DNA from: Candidatus Uabimicrobium amorphum
GTDB lineage: Bacteria > Planctomycetota > Uabimicrobiia > Uabimicrobiales > Uabimicrobiaceae
Reading direction: 5' to 3'
Assembly: GCF_009002475.1 (NCBI RefSeq)
Contig: NZ_AP019860.1
Span: 1,054,001 to 1,118,000, forward strand
DNA: 64,000 nucleotides
Below, piece by piece: positions 1-8,607 of this stretch; positions within the stretch are counted from its first letter, which is position 1, and the number at the start of each line of letters is the position of its first letter. Under the pieces are notes generated by a model. That model ran no database searches. It saw only the letters and a program-made list of their open reading frames with translations, and was not told the DNA's origin. Both the position numbers and the translations under genes were made by a program.

Positions 1-391
1 AACGATGGTAAATGCCGAGCACTCTAGTGGAATAGATTTTGAGGGAAAAGTTTTGCCTGGCGGAGAAGCGGCAGGCTTCATTATTCGTTTTGACAATGAT
101 TTTACCATGTACCACACCGGAGATACATGTTTATTTGCTGGTTTGGAAGAGTTGATTACAGATCGTTACCATCCACAATTGTTGATGTTACCTATTGGTG
201 ATTTGTTCACCATGGGCCCCGAAGAAGCCGCAATATTTGCGAAAAAAGTGCGTGCGCAGTATATTGTTCCTATGCATTGGGGAACTTTTCCCATACTTAC
301 GGGAACACCTCAGGCTTTACAAGATTGTCTGGAGGAAAATGATAAAAACAAAGTGATCGTTCTACAACCTGGAGATGTAGTTACTGCATAG
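1..391 (+). CDS. UPF0173-type metal-dependent hydrolase, 5' truncated by window edge
   Basis: This is the C-terminal ~129 residues of a metallo-beta-lactamase-fold hydrolase of the UPF0173 (YtkL-like) family. The frame is open to base 1, so the gene starts upstream of the window. Visible family marks are the HSSG segment near the start, the TGDT metal-ligand motif (residues about 38-41 of the visible part), the LLMLPIGD strand and the late PMHWGTF histidine motif. In this superfamily these residues hold a dinuclear metal site in a cytoplasmic enzyme; the substrate of UPF0173 proteins is unknown. A hairpin follows the stop. The family call is firm, the reaction is not. Confidence 0.85.
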   Translation, partial: TMVNAEHSSGIDFEGKVLPGGEAAGFIIRFDNDFTMYHTGDTCLFAGLEELITDRYHPQLLMLPIGDLFTMGPEEAAIFAKKVRAQYIVPMHWGTFPILTGTPQALQDCLEENDKNKVIVLQPGDVVTA

Positions 392-396
392 CGTTT

Positions 397-424
397 ATAA
401 ATCCTCGTGAAGACGGGGATTTAT
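397..424 (+). terminator. Terminator-like hairpin after the UPF0173 gene
   Basis: A 12-bp stem (397-408 with 413-424, one G-T pair) closes a GAAG loop six bases after the stop codon. No T-run follows at once; a T-rich stretch begins about 20 bases later. It is a plausible transcript end for the hydrolase gene, but the missing tail keeps confidence low. Confidence 0.35.
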
Positions 425-550
425 GCTCTAATTAGTCTATTATTTTTTAATTGTTTAAAATTATTGTAAAACCGATGTTGATATTGCCGAAAAAAATAAT
501 ATGATGAATATATGACACATTTTATGATAAAATATGTAAGCGATTAAAAA

Positions 551-1201
551 ATGGAAAAAGCCAAAACAAGTAGCAAATTTAAAAAAAATACGATAACGTT
601 TTTTGTGTTTTTCTTTGGTGTGTTATGGCTTGGAGCTATTATTGCGAGTTTCTATTTTTTTGGTGTATATGAAAATACTCCGGGAAAATTAGGTATAGTT
701 CCGAAAAAGTTGCTGAGAACACCCCAACTAGGCATCAGTAAAAAAAAGCCAACTCTTCTTGTTTTTCTTCATCCGCGTTGCCCTTGTTCCCATGCGACGA
801 TTGGTGCCCTTGAAATAATTATTAGCCGCACGGCAAATCCTTGTGAAGTCGTTGTTGTTTTTTACGCTCCCAAGGATGAGAAAAAGCATTGGTACCAAAC
901 ACGGCTTTTTCAAAAGGCTCAAAAAATATCCTTACTGCTACAGCATAAGAAATCGAAAATTCAACTGCGAACCTATGTAGATCGAGAAGCGCAACAATCC
1001 AAAAAATTTGGAGCTACGATATCCGGTACCGTTCTGCTTTACGACGCAGCAGATGCGTTGAGATTCCACGGCGGTATCACACTTTCGCGAGGACATTTTG
1101 ACTCAGGAGATAATTTCGGCGTAGAGGCCATCGTCAACATACTGAATAAAAAATCGAATAAAATTACCCAAACGCCTGTTTTTGGATGCTCTATTTTCTA
1201 A
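551..1201 (+). CDS. RedB-like thioredoxin-fold membrane protein
   Basis: This 216-residue protein has a basic N-terminus, one membrane helix (about residues 15-38) and an extracytoplasmic domain. The domain carries HPRCPCSHATI with a CxC pair (C77, C79), a thioredoxin-like redox position. The later GTVLLYDA, FHGGIT and RGH..GDN segments and the terminal PVFGC motif match the planctomycete/proteobacterial RedB-like family. Such genes often sit directly upstream of a sensor kinase, and here the hybrid kinase starts 17 bases downstream, so the two are probably co-transcribed. I infer a thiol-redox or metal-linked periplasmic role coupled to signalling. The real substrate is unknown. Confidence 0.7.
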   Translation: MEKAKTSSKFKKNTITFFVFFFGVLWLGAIIASFYFFGVYENTPGKLGIVPKKLLRTPQLGISKKKPTLLVFLHPRCPCSHATIGALEIIISRTANPCEVVVVFYAPKDEKKHWYQTRLFQKAQKISLLLQHKKSKIQLRTYVDREAQQSKKFGATISGTVLLYDAADALRFHGGITLSRGHFDSGDNFGVEAIVNILNKKSNKITQTPVFGCSIF

Positions 1202-1218
1202 ATTAAAGGAGCACGAGA

Positions 1219-4200
1219 GTGCAAAAAGAACAATCGCTCGAGTTATACGATGAGCAAGCATATTCGCTAAATATTTACGAGAAGTCTTATCACCGAAATA
1301 GTCAATTTGTCGATAAAATGTTCGTGTATCTTATGGTTTTTCAATATGCCTTTTGCCTGTTTTTAGCTGTTGTAGTTTCGCCGAAGACGTGGGTGGGTAG
1401 TGAGTCGAGTTTTCATATTCACTTGTGGTCTGCTTTTATATTTGGTGGCATATTTACGGTATTTCCTGTTTTCTTAGCATACTTCTACTCTGGAAAAGCG
1501 ATTACACGACATATTATAGGCATTAGTCAGGTACTTATTTCAGCGTTAATTATACACCTTACAGGTGGAAGAATTGAAAGCCACTTCCACGTTTTTGGTT
1601 CTTTGGCATTTCTTGCGTTTTACCGCGATTGGAAAGTTTTAGTTTCGGCATCTGCTGTTGTTGCTCTTGATCATTTTATACGTGGTGTTTATTTTCCGCA
1701 GTCGGTATTTGGGATCATAACGGCGAGTAACTGGAGATGGGTGGAGCATACGGCATGGGTAGTTTTTGAAGATATTTTTCTGATATACTCTTGCGTTCGC
1801 AGTTGCAAAGAAATGAGGGAAATCGCCAATAAACAGGCGAATTATGAGTCTCTCAACCATAAACTATGGCAGAATGAAAAAATTCTGCAAAAAAGTAACT
1901 GGCTAAAGTCAAATATTGCAAAACTCAATGAAGAGATTTTTGCACAAAATAATATCACAAATTTTGCGGATGCGTGTTTGGAATTTTTTCATTTTCACAC
2001 TAAGTCATTAATGGCCGCTTTTTATCATCGTGAAGGAAATCACTTCGACTTGATTGCCACACAAGCGTTTGATCGAAAAAACTTACCAGCGCGTTTTACC
2101 TTTGGCGAAACATTACTCGGGGAAGTTGTCAAAAAAGGTAAGTTAATGGTTTTAGAAGACGAAGATCGTCTCAAAATCAATACGGGTGTGGGCTTGATTA
2201 CACCCAAAAAAGTTATGTATATACCCATTATTTTTGAAGAAGAAATCAATGCACTTATTGTTATCGCAACTTTGGAAGACTATAAAAAACAAGAATTTAT
2301 AGAACTGGCGGCAGAGAAAATATCTCTGCGCTTACAGAATTTAATGTCCACAAGAAAAACCGAGATGTTGGCACAAACACTCAGCGAACAAAACCGCAAA
2401 ATTCAAAAGAGCAAAGAAGTGCTACAGCAGAAGAATAAAGAGTTAGAAGAGGCGAGCCGCCATAAGAGTGAATTCTTGGCGAATATGAGTCACGAATTAC
2501 GCACCCCGCTAAATGCAATGATTGGTTATACGGCTCTTACCGTAAAAAAATTACAAGGTAAGGTTGAGGAACGCAATATCCGCAATCTCAAAAAAGCCGA
2601 AAAATCAGCGAAAAGTTTATTGCAGTTAATCAATGATGTTCTCGATTTCTCGAAAATCGAAGCAGGTAAAACGCAAACACATCGCAGTAGAATTTCCATA
2701 TCCAATGTTATTGAGGAATGCCTAGATACCCTAGAGGGATTGGCCCAATCAAAGTCAATCACTTTAAATTGGATACAACGCGGCGAAAATTTTCAAGAAA
2801 TTGACAGTGATTTCACCAAGTTAAAACAAATATTGACCAATATCATTGGCAACGCGATAAAATTCACCGAACAAGGGGGAATTACCATAAATGTGATTCA
2901 TTTGAGCGACGCGCTCAAAGTGACGATTAGCGACACCGGTTGTGGTATTCCTGCTTCTACCATTGAAAATATTTTTGAATCGTTTAAACAAGTAGACAGC
3001 ACTACGAAAAAAAGATTTGGTGGCACAGGTTTGGGACTTGCTATTACCAAAAAGTTTTGCGAACTTTTGGATATTGATATTTCCGTAGAAAGTGAAGAAA
3101 AACAAGGGACAACTTTTTACTTGATTGTACCGTTGTGGCAAGAGCCCTCCACAGAAAATAATGTTGTGGAAGAACAGAAAGTCTTTGCCACAAACGGGGA
3201 TGTTTATACGCCGGAAGAACGTGGCAATGTTTCCGTGGAAAAACGTTTTGTACTAGCAAAGAACAAAGCGTACGTTCCATGTATTGTGAGCCCAAAGTCT
3301 TTTGACTCTCTACAAAGATGCCTGAAAGATTTACCATTTTTTCTAGAACTTTGCGATTTAGAACATTGTTTAAACAGTCAAAATATCTGGGCGATAGTTG
3401 CTGAACCTAAACTATCGGGTATTGAGGCACTTCGAACATTGAAGGAACATGCAACGACCAAACACGTTCCGGTAATTTTGTATTCAGGAGAAGACGAGGT
3501 ACCTAAGTTTTGTGCGCAAATTAATCACTGGGTACAAAGCGGCAAAGAGAAAGATTTTCTGGAAGCGCTTATCCAGGCAAACAGTCACCAACGCGGTGAT
3601 ATTTTAATTGTGGAAGACGATGTTGATACCGCGGAAATGTACAAATCTACCCTAGAGAGCGTAAAGTTTCGGTGTAAAATAGCCAAAAACGGTAAAGAGG
3701 CCCTTGATTACGTGTCGGCGTGCCATAATTTTCAACTGATCATTCTCGATTTATTGCTACCGGGAATGGACGGTTTCGAGTTTTTAGCAAAATTGCAAGA
3801 AGATACTCATTTGCGGAAAATTCCCATTGTGATTGTGACGGGGAAAGATCTAACACAGGATGAAAAGTTTATCATTGAAGAAGGCTCCTCCATGCTTTTG
3901 AATAAAGGCAATTTTGAGTACAGTGATTTTGAGTGTTATGTTCAAGAAGTGGCACAAACGTTCCGTTTAGCTCGTTCGCGTTCGGTTTTGGTTGTGGATG
4001 ACAACGACGAAAATTTAGACTTAATATCTTCATTACTCAGTATGTCCGGATATTCCGTAAGTAAGGCATCTTCTGGGCTAAATATCGTCGAGAAGGTGGT
4101 GAGAGAGAATCCCGATGTGGTCTTGATGGACTTAGCGATGCCCGAAGTAGATGGTTTTGAGGCAACGCGAAAAATTAAACAAAATCCGTCGACAGCAAAT

Positions 4201-4359
4201 ACAACGGTGATTGCATGTAGTGCTTTTCACACTCATGATTTTAAGAAAAGAGCATACGCGGCAGGGTGTGAGGGCTATATAACGAAGCCCATTGAACCAT
4301 ATGAGCTGATTGAACAAATTCAGAAATATACTTTGGCATCTAAAATTGCATACATATAA
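1219..4359 (+). CDS. Membrane hybrid sensor histidine kinase with GAF-like and three receiver domains
   Basis: Start is GTG after AAAGGAG. The 1046-residue protein has a multi-helix membrane sensor (about 35-195, including HLTGGRIESHFHVFG), a GAF-like region (about 225-385) and a coiled coil. A HisKA domain follows with the phospho-acceptor in SHELRTPLNAMIGY (H425), then HATPase_c with N-box (around N545), DTGCGIP and GGTGLGLAI. Three receiver-like modules come last: a degenerate one (about 680-790), one with phospho-acceptor D844 in LILDLLLPGMDG, and one with D971 in LMDLAMPEVDG plus the conserved T/K residues. It likely autophosphorylates and passes phosphate to its own receivers. No output domain is encoded, so it must signal through protein contacts or a separate phosphotransfer protein. 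Probably co-transcribed with the RedB-like gene. Confidence 0.92.
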   Translation: MQKEQSLELYDEQAYSLNIYEKSYHRNSQFVDKMFVYLMVFQYAFCLFLAVVVSPKTWVGSESSFHIHLWSAFIFGGIFTVFPVFLAYFYSGKAITRHIIGISQVLISALIIHLTGGRIESHFHVFGSLAFLAFYRDWKVLVSASAVVALDHFIRGVYFPQSVFGIITASNWRWVEHTAWVVFEDIFLIYSCVRSCKEMREIANKQANYESLNHKLWQNEKILQKSNWLKSNIAKLNEEIFAQNNITNFADACLEFFHFHTKSLMAAFYHREGNHFDLIATQAFDRKNLPARFTFGETLLGEVVKKGKLMVLEDEDRLKINTGVGLITPKKVMYIPIIFEEEINALIVIATLEDYKKQEFIELAAEKISLRLQNLMSTRKTEMLAQTLSEQNRKIQKSKEVLQQKNKELEEASRHKSEFLANMSHELRTPLNAMIGYTALTVKKLQGKVEERNIRNLKKAEKSAKSLLQLINDVLDFSKIEAGKTQTHRSRISISNVIEECLDTLEGLAQSKSITLNWIQRGENFQEIDSDFTKLKQILTNIIGNAIKFTEQGGITINVIHLSDALKVTISDTGCGIPASTIENIFESFKQVDSTTKKRFGGTGLGLAITKKFCELLDIDISVESEEKQGTTFYLIVPLWQEPSTENNVVEEQKVFATNGDVYTPEERGNVSVEKRFVLAKNKAYVPCIVSPKSFDSLQRCLKDLPFFLELCDLEHCLNSQNIWAIVAEPKLSGIEALRTLKEHATTKHVPVILYSGEDEVPKFCAQINHWVQSGKEKDFLEALIQANSHQRGDILIVEDDVDTAEMYKSTLESVKFRCKIAKNGKEALDYVSACHNFQLIILDLLLPGMDGFEFLAKLQEDTHLRKIPIVIVTGKDLTQDEKFIIEEGSSMLLNKGNFEYSDFECYVQEVAQTFRLARSRSVLVVDDNDENLDLISSLLSMSGYSVSKASSGLNIVEKVVRENPDVVLMDLAMPEVDGFEATRKIKQNPSTANTTVIACSAFHTHDFKKRAYAAGCEGYITKPIEPYELIEQIQKYTLASKIAYI

Positions 4360-4451
4360 AATGCAATGAAAACACATGACTGTGCCGCTGAATGACCATA
4401 AAGGTTTTATATCTTAGCTGATAGTCATGTGGGCCACGATGACTGTTTATT

Positions 4452-5771
4452 CTACAGCCCCTTCAAAGTAATCACCGTTGTGATTGTACGCATCAGGATA
4501 AATAAGTCTAACCACATATTGCAATGTTTAACATAGAAAAGGTCATACTCTAGGCGAATCAATGCCCCCTCATTGCTGTTAACATACCCTTGGTTAATAA
4601 CTGCCCATCCCGTAATGCCCGGAGTGATGAGATGACGTAAATTGTGATAGGGAATTTCTTTGGCAAACTTTTCACATTGCTCAATACTCAGTGGCCGCAC
4701 TCCGACAAGAGATACATCTCCGCGCAATACGTTCCATAGTTGTGGTAGTTCATCTATGCGCGTTTTTCGTAGTAATTTGCCTATTCTGGTGATGCGTAAA
4801 TCTTTTTTTTGTGTCCACATATGATTTTCTTCGTGAATAGCAAACATAGTGCGCAATTTCCACAGCCGAAAGTTTTTGCCGTTTTTTCCTTTGCGCATTT
4901 GTGAAAAAAATATTGGTCCCGAGGAGTCTATTTTTATGAGTAACGCCACAAACGGTAATAACGAAAAAGCGAATGCCAAACCTATGAGTGCGCCTGTTAA
5001 ATCAATGCCTCTCTTGAGAAACTTATATGCTGTTAAATTGCGACGTATGTGAGGTAATTCCAAAAGATCGGGAGATTCGAGGGACACACGTGAGAAAAGT
5101 TCTTCGTAAAACGTGTAAATGGAAATAATTTGAATTCCACGGTCATTTAGAGCACATAACTGGTATATTTCGTTTTTCGTAATCTCGTTGGGATTGTATA
5201 TGATACGATGTACTTTTTGCAGATTTCGGTTGAGGATTTTTTCGAGCTGTGACGGGGCGATGATCTCCACTACGCTAAAATGACTTTTATTTATGCGCTT
5301 ATCAATCCCTAAAAGGTTTTTCGTGGCGATGATAACAATATTCTCTCGTAGTTCTTGCCAAGAAAATATCTTGAAATGTGTATAGCGCCATATTATGGTA
5401 AGGAAACACGATGCAATGCAGTATATAAAAGCGGTACCACGAGGAAGGGTGTTTCGCGGAGAAAAAAAGTAAAACACGGCGTAGATGACACCACAAAAAA
5501 AAGCGGTTCGTAGCGGTTCACAAAAGTAGAGAAACAAATTTTGTATATTTTTGCGATCGTATGATTCGGAAATCATGGCAACAAATATCCATGATAGTTC
5601 GAGAAATACCATGGTCTGGTATTGACGAAATGTATAGCTCATAGAAGAGTTGCTATAAAATTCCCACAAAAATAGCGACAGAAACATCGACAATGTTAAG
5701 GTGACGATTTCTCCCAATTTTAATAAAAAAATTCTGTTGCGTAGTGACCACACTATCCCATTTTTTGTCAT
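4452..5771 (-). CDS. Polyprenyl-phosphate sugar-1-phosphate transferase (WcaJ/PssY type)
   Basis: The 439-residue protein has a hydrophobic N-terminal half (several membrane helices, residues about 15-145, then a CoA-binding-like loop region). The C-terminal bacterial sugar transferase domain (about 240-439) shows KRGIDLTGALIG, the cytoplasmic catalytic block FRLWKLRTM, RIDELPQLWNVLRGDVSLVG and the terminal PGITGW segment. Members move a hexose-1-phosphate from a nucleotide sugar to undecaprenyl phosphate, the first step of exopolysaccharide or O-antigen repeat assembly. It lies downstream of a sulfotransferase on the same strand (77-base gap), which suggests a sulfated surface glycan. The sugar cannot be read from sequence. 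Confidence 0.9.
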   Translation of the reverse strand: MTKNGIVWSLRNRIFLLKLGEIVTLTLSMFLSLFLWEFYSNSSMSYTFRQYQTMVFLELSWIFVAMISESYDRKNIQNLFLYFCEPLRTAFFCGVIYAVFYFFSPRNTLPRGTAFIYCIASCFLTIIWRYTHFKIFSWQELRENIVIIATKNLLGIDKRINKSHFSVVEIIAPSQLEKILNRNLQKVHRIIYNPNEITKNEIYQLCALNDRGIQIISIYTFYEELFSRVSLESPDLLELPHIRRNLTAYKFLKRGIDLTGALIGLAFAFSLLPFVALLIKIDSSGPIFFSQMRKGKNGKNFRLWKLRTMFAIHEENHMWTQKKDLRITRIGKLLRKTRIDELPQLWNVLRGDVSLVGVRPLSIEQCEKFAKEIPYHNLRHLITPGITGWAVINQGYVNSNEGALIRLEYDLFYVKHCNMWLDLFILMRTITTVITLKGL

Positions 5772-5848
5772 TTTATGATTACTTCTTCTGGTGCTGTTAT
5801 TCTAGATGATATTTATTCCTCGTTTTCGTGGGAGAGTAGCGAGGCACC

Positions 5849-6523
5849 TTACTCATACTCGTAACCAAACACACGAATATCATTTTTATAGAGAGTTCTT
5901 ATGATCTCTACATCTTTACTTGTTTTGTAGTAAGATCGATAATCTTTATTGCGCTTTGATGCGTTGATGTGCGGTAGTGGACTGTCGATGTTGAGGATAG
6001 CACATAGCTTTTGGTAATCGTGGTGTAAGTGTTCGAATTTACCGATGAAATCAAGCGCAATTTCGGAGTTATGATTACTTAACCAATAAGTCTGCGGTAA
6101 AAAATGTACCATTTCTTGTGGGTGATTCGCCACATAACTTAGGAACTTACTATACGTTTCTAAGTGTGGTTTCCTTGACTCTACCCAGAAACGATCGACT
6201 TTTCCCCACCCACCACGACATAAAAAATTGTATGCCGAAACCATTCGATCCCAAGGATTTCGTACGAAAGTGAATGTATAATAGTTACACATATCTAGTT
6301 GTTGCGAGACTTGACGATAGGTAAAGTGGTTGATATCTGTGCCGTAGATCGCTGTGGCAAGGCTTTTCCCCGCGGCTTTGGGGATGTGAAAAAAAACAAG
6401 TTTTTTTTCGCAAAACTCTGGGGGTAAATCGACCTTGCCTTTTCGTTTAATGACATGACCTACTTTACGACGAATGCGCCAATAAGTGAATAAAATGGCG
6501 GCACGGTATCGCGATATACTCAT
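5849..6523 (-). CDS. PAPS-dependent carbohydrate sulfotransferase family protein
   Basis: This 224-residue soluble protein carries the two PAPS-binding signatures of the Sulfotransfer_2 family. The 5'-phosphosulfate loop is FFHIPKAAGKSL (about 44-55) and the 3'-phosphate segment is FVRNPWDRMVSAYNF (about 86-100, with the R and S contacts). Such enzymes transfer sulfate from PAPS to sugar hydroxyls. The start ATG follows AGGTAA and lies 11 bases after the ptrB stop, so the two genes share a transcript. The neighbouring sugar transferase supports a polysaccharide acceptor, but this is inference. Confidence 0.85.
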   Translation of the reverse strand: MSISRYRAAILFTYWRIRRKVGHVIKRKGKVDLPPEFCEKKLVFFHIPKAAGKSLATAIYGTDINHFTYRQVSQQLDMCNYYTFTFVRNPWDRMVSAYNFLCRGGWGKVDRFWVESRKPHLETYSKFLSYVANHPQEMVHFLPQTYWLSNHNSEIALDFIGKFEHLHHDYQKLCAILNIDSPLPHINASKRNKDYRSYYKTSKDVEIIRTLYKNDIRVFGYEYE

Positions 6524-6534
6524 TGCTTACCTGT

Positions 6535-8577
6535 CTACTCTTTTATCCCCAACAGATGGAATAAAAAGGCATATTCCAAAGCGGTTAACTTATGTCGCTT
6601 AAAACGACCTGATGCTCCGCCGTGGCCTGAATCCATATCTGTATGCAAGAGTAGTAAATTGTTATCGGTTTTTATATCACGCAATTTGGCAACCCACTTT
6701 GCCGGTTCCCAATATTGAACTTGAGAATCATGAAGCCCAGTGGTAACAAGCATATTGGGGTAATCTTTGGCGGTGACATTGTCGTATGGTGAATACGACA
6801 ACATATATTCGTAATATTCCTTGACATTGGGGTTCCCCCACTCGTCGTATTCGCCGGTGGTAAGAGGAATAGAATCATCGAGCATTGTTGTGACAACATC
6901 GACAAATGGCACTGCGGCAATTACGCCACGATATAAATTTTCGGACATGTTAATTACAGCGCCCATTAAAAGACCTCCGGCACTTCCGCCTTCTGCAAAG
7001 AGAAGATCTTTTGTGGTGTACCCTTTCTCTATAACATGTTCAGAGCAAGCGATAAAATCGCTAAAGGTATTTTTTTTGTTAAATAGCTTGCCATCTTCAT
7101 ACCAACCACGCCCCATTTCCTGTCCACCGCGGATATGTGCAATGGCAAATATAAAACCACGATCAAGTAGACTTAAACGTGCAGAACTAAAACTAGGATC
7201 AATGCTATGTCCGTAAGAACCATATGCATAGAGGAGAAGTGGATTTCCCGCATCGTTTTTTTTGTCTTTGCGATACACTAAAGATATCGGAACTTTAACA
7301 CCATCTTGTGCTGTGGCCTCTATTCGCTCACTTTGATAACGATCACTGCTAAAGTCTCCGAGTACAGTTTGCTGTTTTAGCAATGTTTTCTCTTTGGTAT
7401 TCATGTTGTAATCAAAAGTACTATTCGGAGTTGTGAGGGAGGTATAACCGTAGCGTAGTAGTGACGTATCAAATTCTCTATTCACCGAGATATACGCCAT
7501 GTATGCTGGCTCCCCGAAATCGAGATAATGTTCACTCTTGTCATCCCATTTGATGATGCGCAGTTGTGGTAAACCTTTTTGTCGTTCTTCCACGACGAGA
7601 AAATCTTTAAATATTTCAATGGCCTCTATGAGAACATCACTGCGGTGAGCAATAACATCTTTCCAGTTTTCACGCGAAGTGTTATGAATAGAGGTTTCCA
7701 CTAACTTAAAGTTTTTTGCCTGGTCATTGGTCACAATGTAGAATTTCTCCGCGAAATGATCCACGGAATATTCTAAGTCGCGCTTACGTGGCTCAATGAT
7801 GCGGAAGTCTTCGTGGTAGTTGTCGGCATCGACAAAACGGTATTCTGTGGAAACGGTACTGTAGCAGCCAATCATGATGTATTTACGGGATTTGGTTTTA
7901 TAAACAAATGTAATAAAAGTGTTATCATCTTCCGTATACACAACTTCGCGTTCTTTTGTTTTTAACGAATAGCGTAAGATGCGGTTTGGCCGTAGACTTT
8001 GCGGATCTTTTTCTGCGTAGAAGAATACAGCATTGTCATTTGTCCATGCCACACCACCAACTGTGTTTTCTATTTCGCAATCCGTAATCTCGTTGTTAAG
8101 CAAATTTTTGATGTACAGTTTATATTGGCGGCGTCCGTTGGTGTCTACACCAAAGGCGACTAAGGTATTGTCTTGACTGACATTTAGCCCTTTGACTTGG
8201 TAATAACTATGCCCTTCAGCTAAAACATTGACATCTAGTATCACCTGTTCTTCGTTTTCCAAATTTAAATGCTTACGACAGTAGACAGGATATTCTTTTC
8301 CTTCAAAGAATTTGACGTAATAGTAATACTCGTTTGCATAATATGGCACGGATTCGTCTTGTTGTTTAATACGTCCGATAATTTCATCGTAAAGCTTCTG
8401 TTGTAGGTCTTGTGTATGTTCTAGGGCATTGTCTGTATAACTATTTTCCTGATTTAAATAGTCGACTACTTGTGGATTTTCACGATCATTTAGCCAATAG
8501 TAGTCGTCAATGCGCGTATGGTCGTGGATCGTTAGTTCTTTTGGTATTTTTTTCGCTTTGGGGGTATTTTCCGACAT
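6535..8577 (-). CDS. ptrB: Oligopeptidase B (prolyl-oligopeptidase family S9A)
   Basis: A 680-residue cytosolic serine peptidase close in length to E. coli PtrB. It has an N-terminal seven-bladed propeller (with IDDYYWLNDRENPQV near residue 24) and a C-terminal alpha/beta-hydrolase domain. The nucleophile lies in GGSAGG (S532), and the catalytic histidine in DSGHGG is H652; both numbers coincide with those of the E. coli enzyme. The family cleaves short peptides after Arg and Lys. The start ATG follows AGAGG with a 5-base spacer. It is the middle gene of a run, 30 bases after the SirB1/YccV gene and 11 bases before the sulfotransferase; no functional link between these is obvious. Confidence 0.95.
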   Translation of the reverse strand: MSENTPKAKKIPKELTIHDHTRIDDYYWLNDRENPQVVDYLNQENSYTDNALEHTQDLQQKLYDEIIGRIKQQDESVPYYANEYYYYVKFFEGKEYPVYCRKHLNLENEEQVILDVNVLAEGHSYYQVKGLNVSQDNTLVAFGVDTNGRRQYKLYIKNLLNNEITDCEIENTVGGVAWTNDNAVFFYAEKDPQSLRPNRILRYSLKTKEREVVYTEDDNTFITFVYKTKSRKYIMIGCYSTVSTEYRFVDADNYHEDFRIIEPRKRDLEYSVDHFAEKFYIVTNDQAKNFKLVETSIHNTSRENWKDVIAHRSDVLIEAIEIFKDFLVVEERQKGLPQLRIIKWDDKSEHYLDFGEPAYMAYISVNREFDTSLLRYGYTSLTTPNSTFDYNMNTKEKTLLKQQTVLGDFSSDRYQSERIEATAQDGVKVPISLVYRKDKKNDAGNPLLLYAYGSYGHSIDPSFSSARLSLLDRGFIFAIAHIRGGQEMGRGWYEDGKLFNKKNTFSDFIACSEHVIEKGYTTKDLLFAEGGSAGGLLMGAVINMSENLYRGVIAAVPFVDVVTTMLDDSIPLTTGEYDEWGNPNVKEYYEYMLSYSPYDNVTAKDYPNMLVTTGLHDSQVQYWEPAKWVAKLRDIKTDNNLLLLHTDMDSGHGGASGRFKRHKLTALEYAFLFHLLGIKE

Positions 8578-8607
8578 AGAAACCTCTTTTAAATCTAGTG
8601 TGCGATG

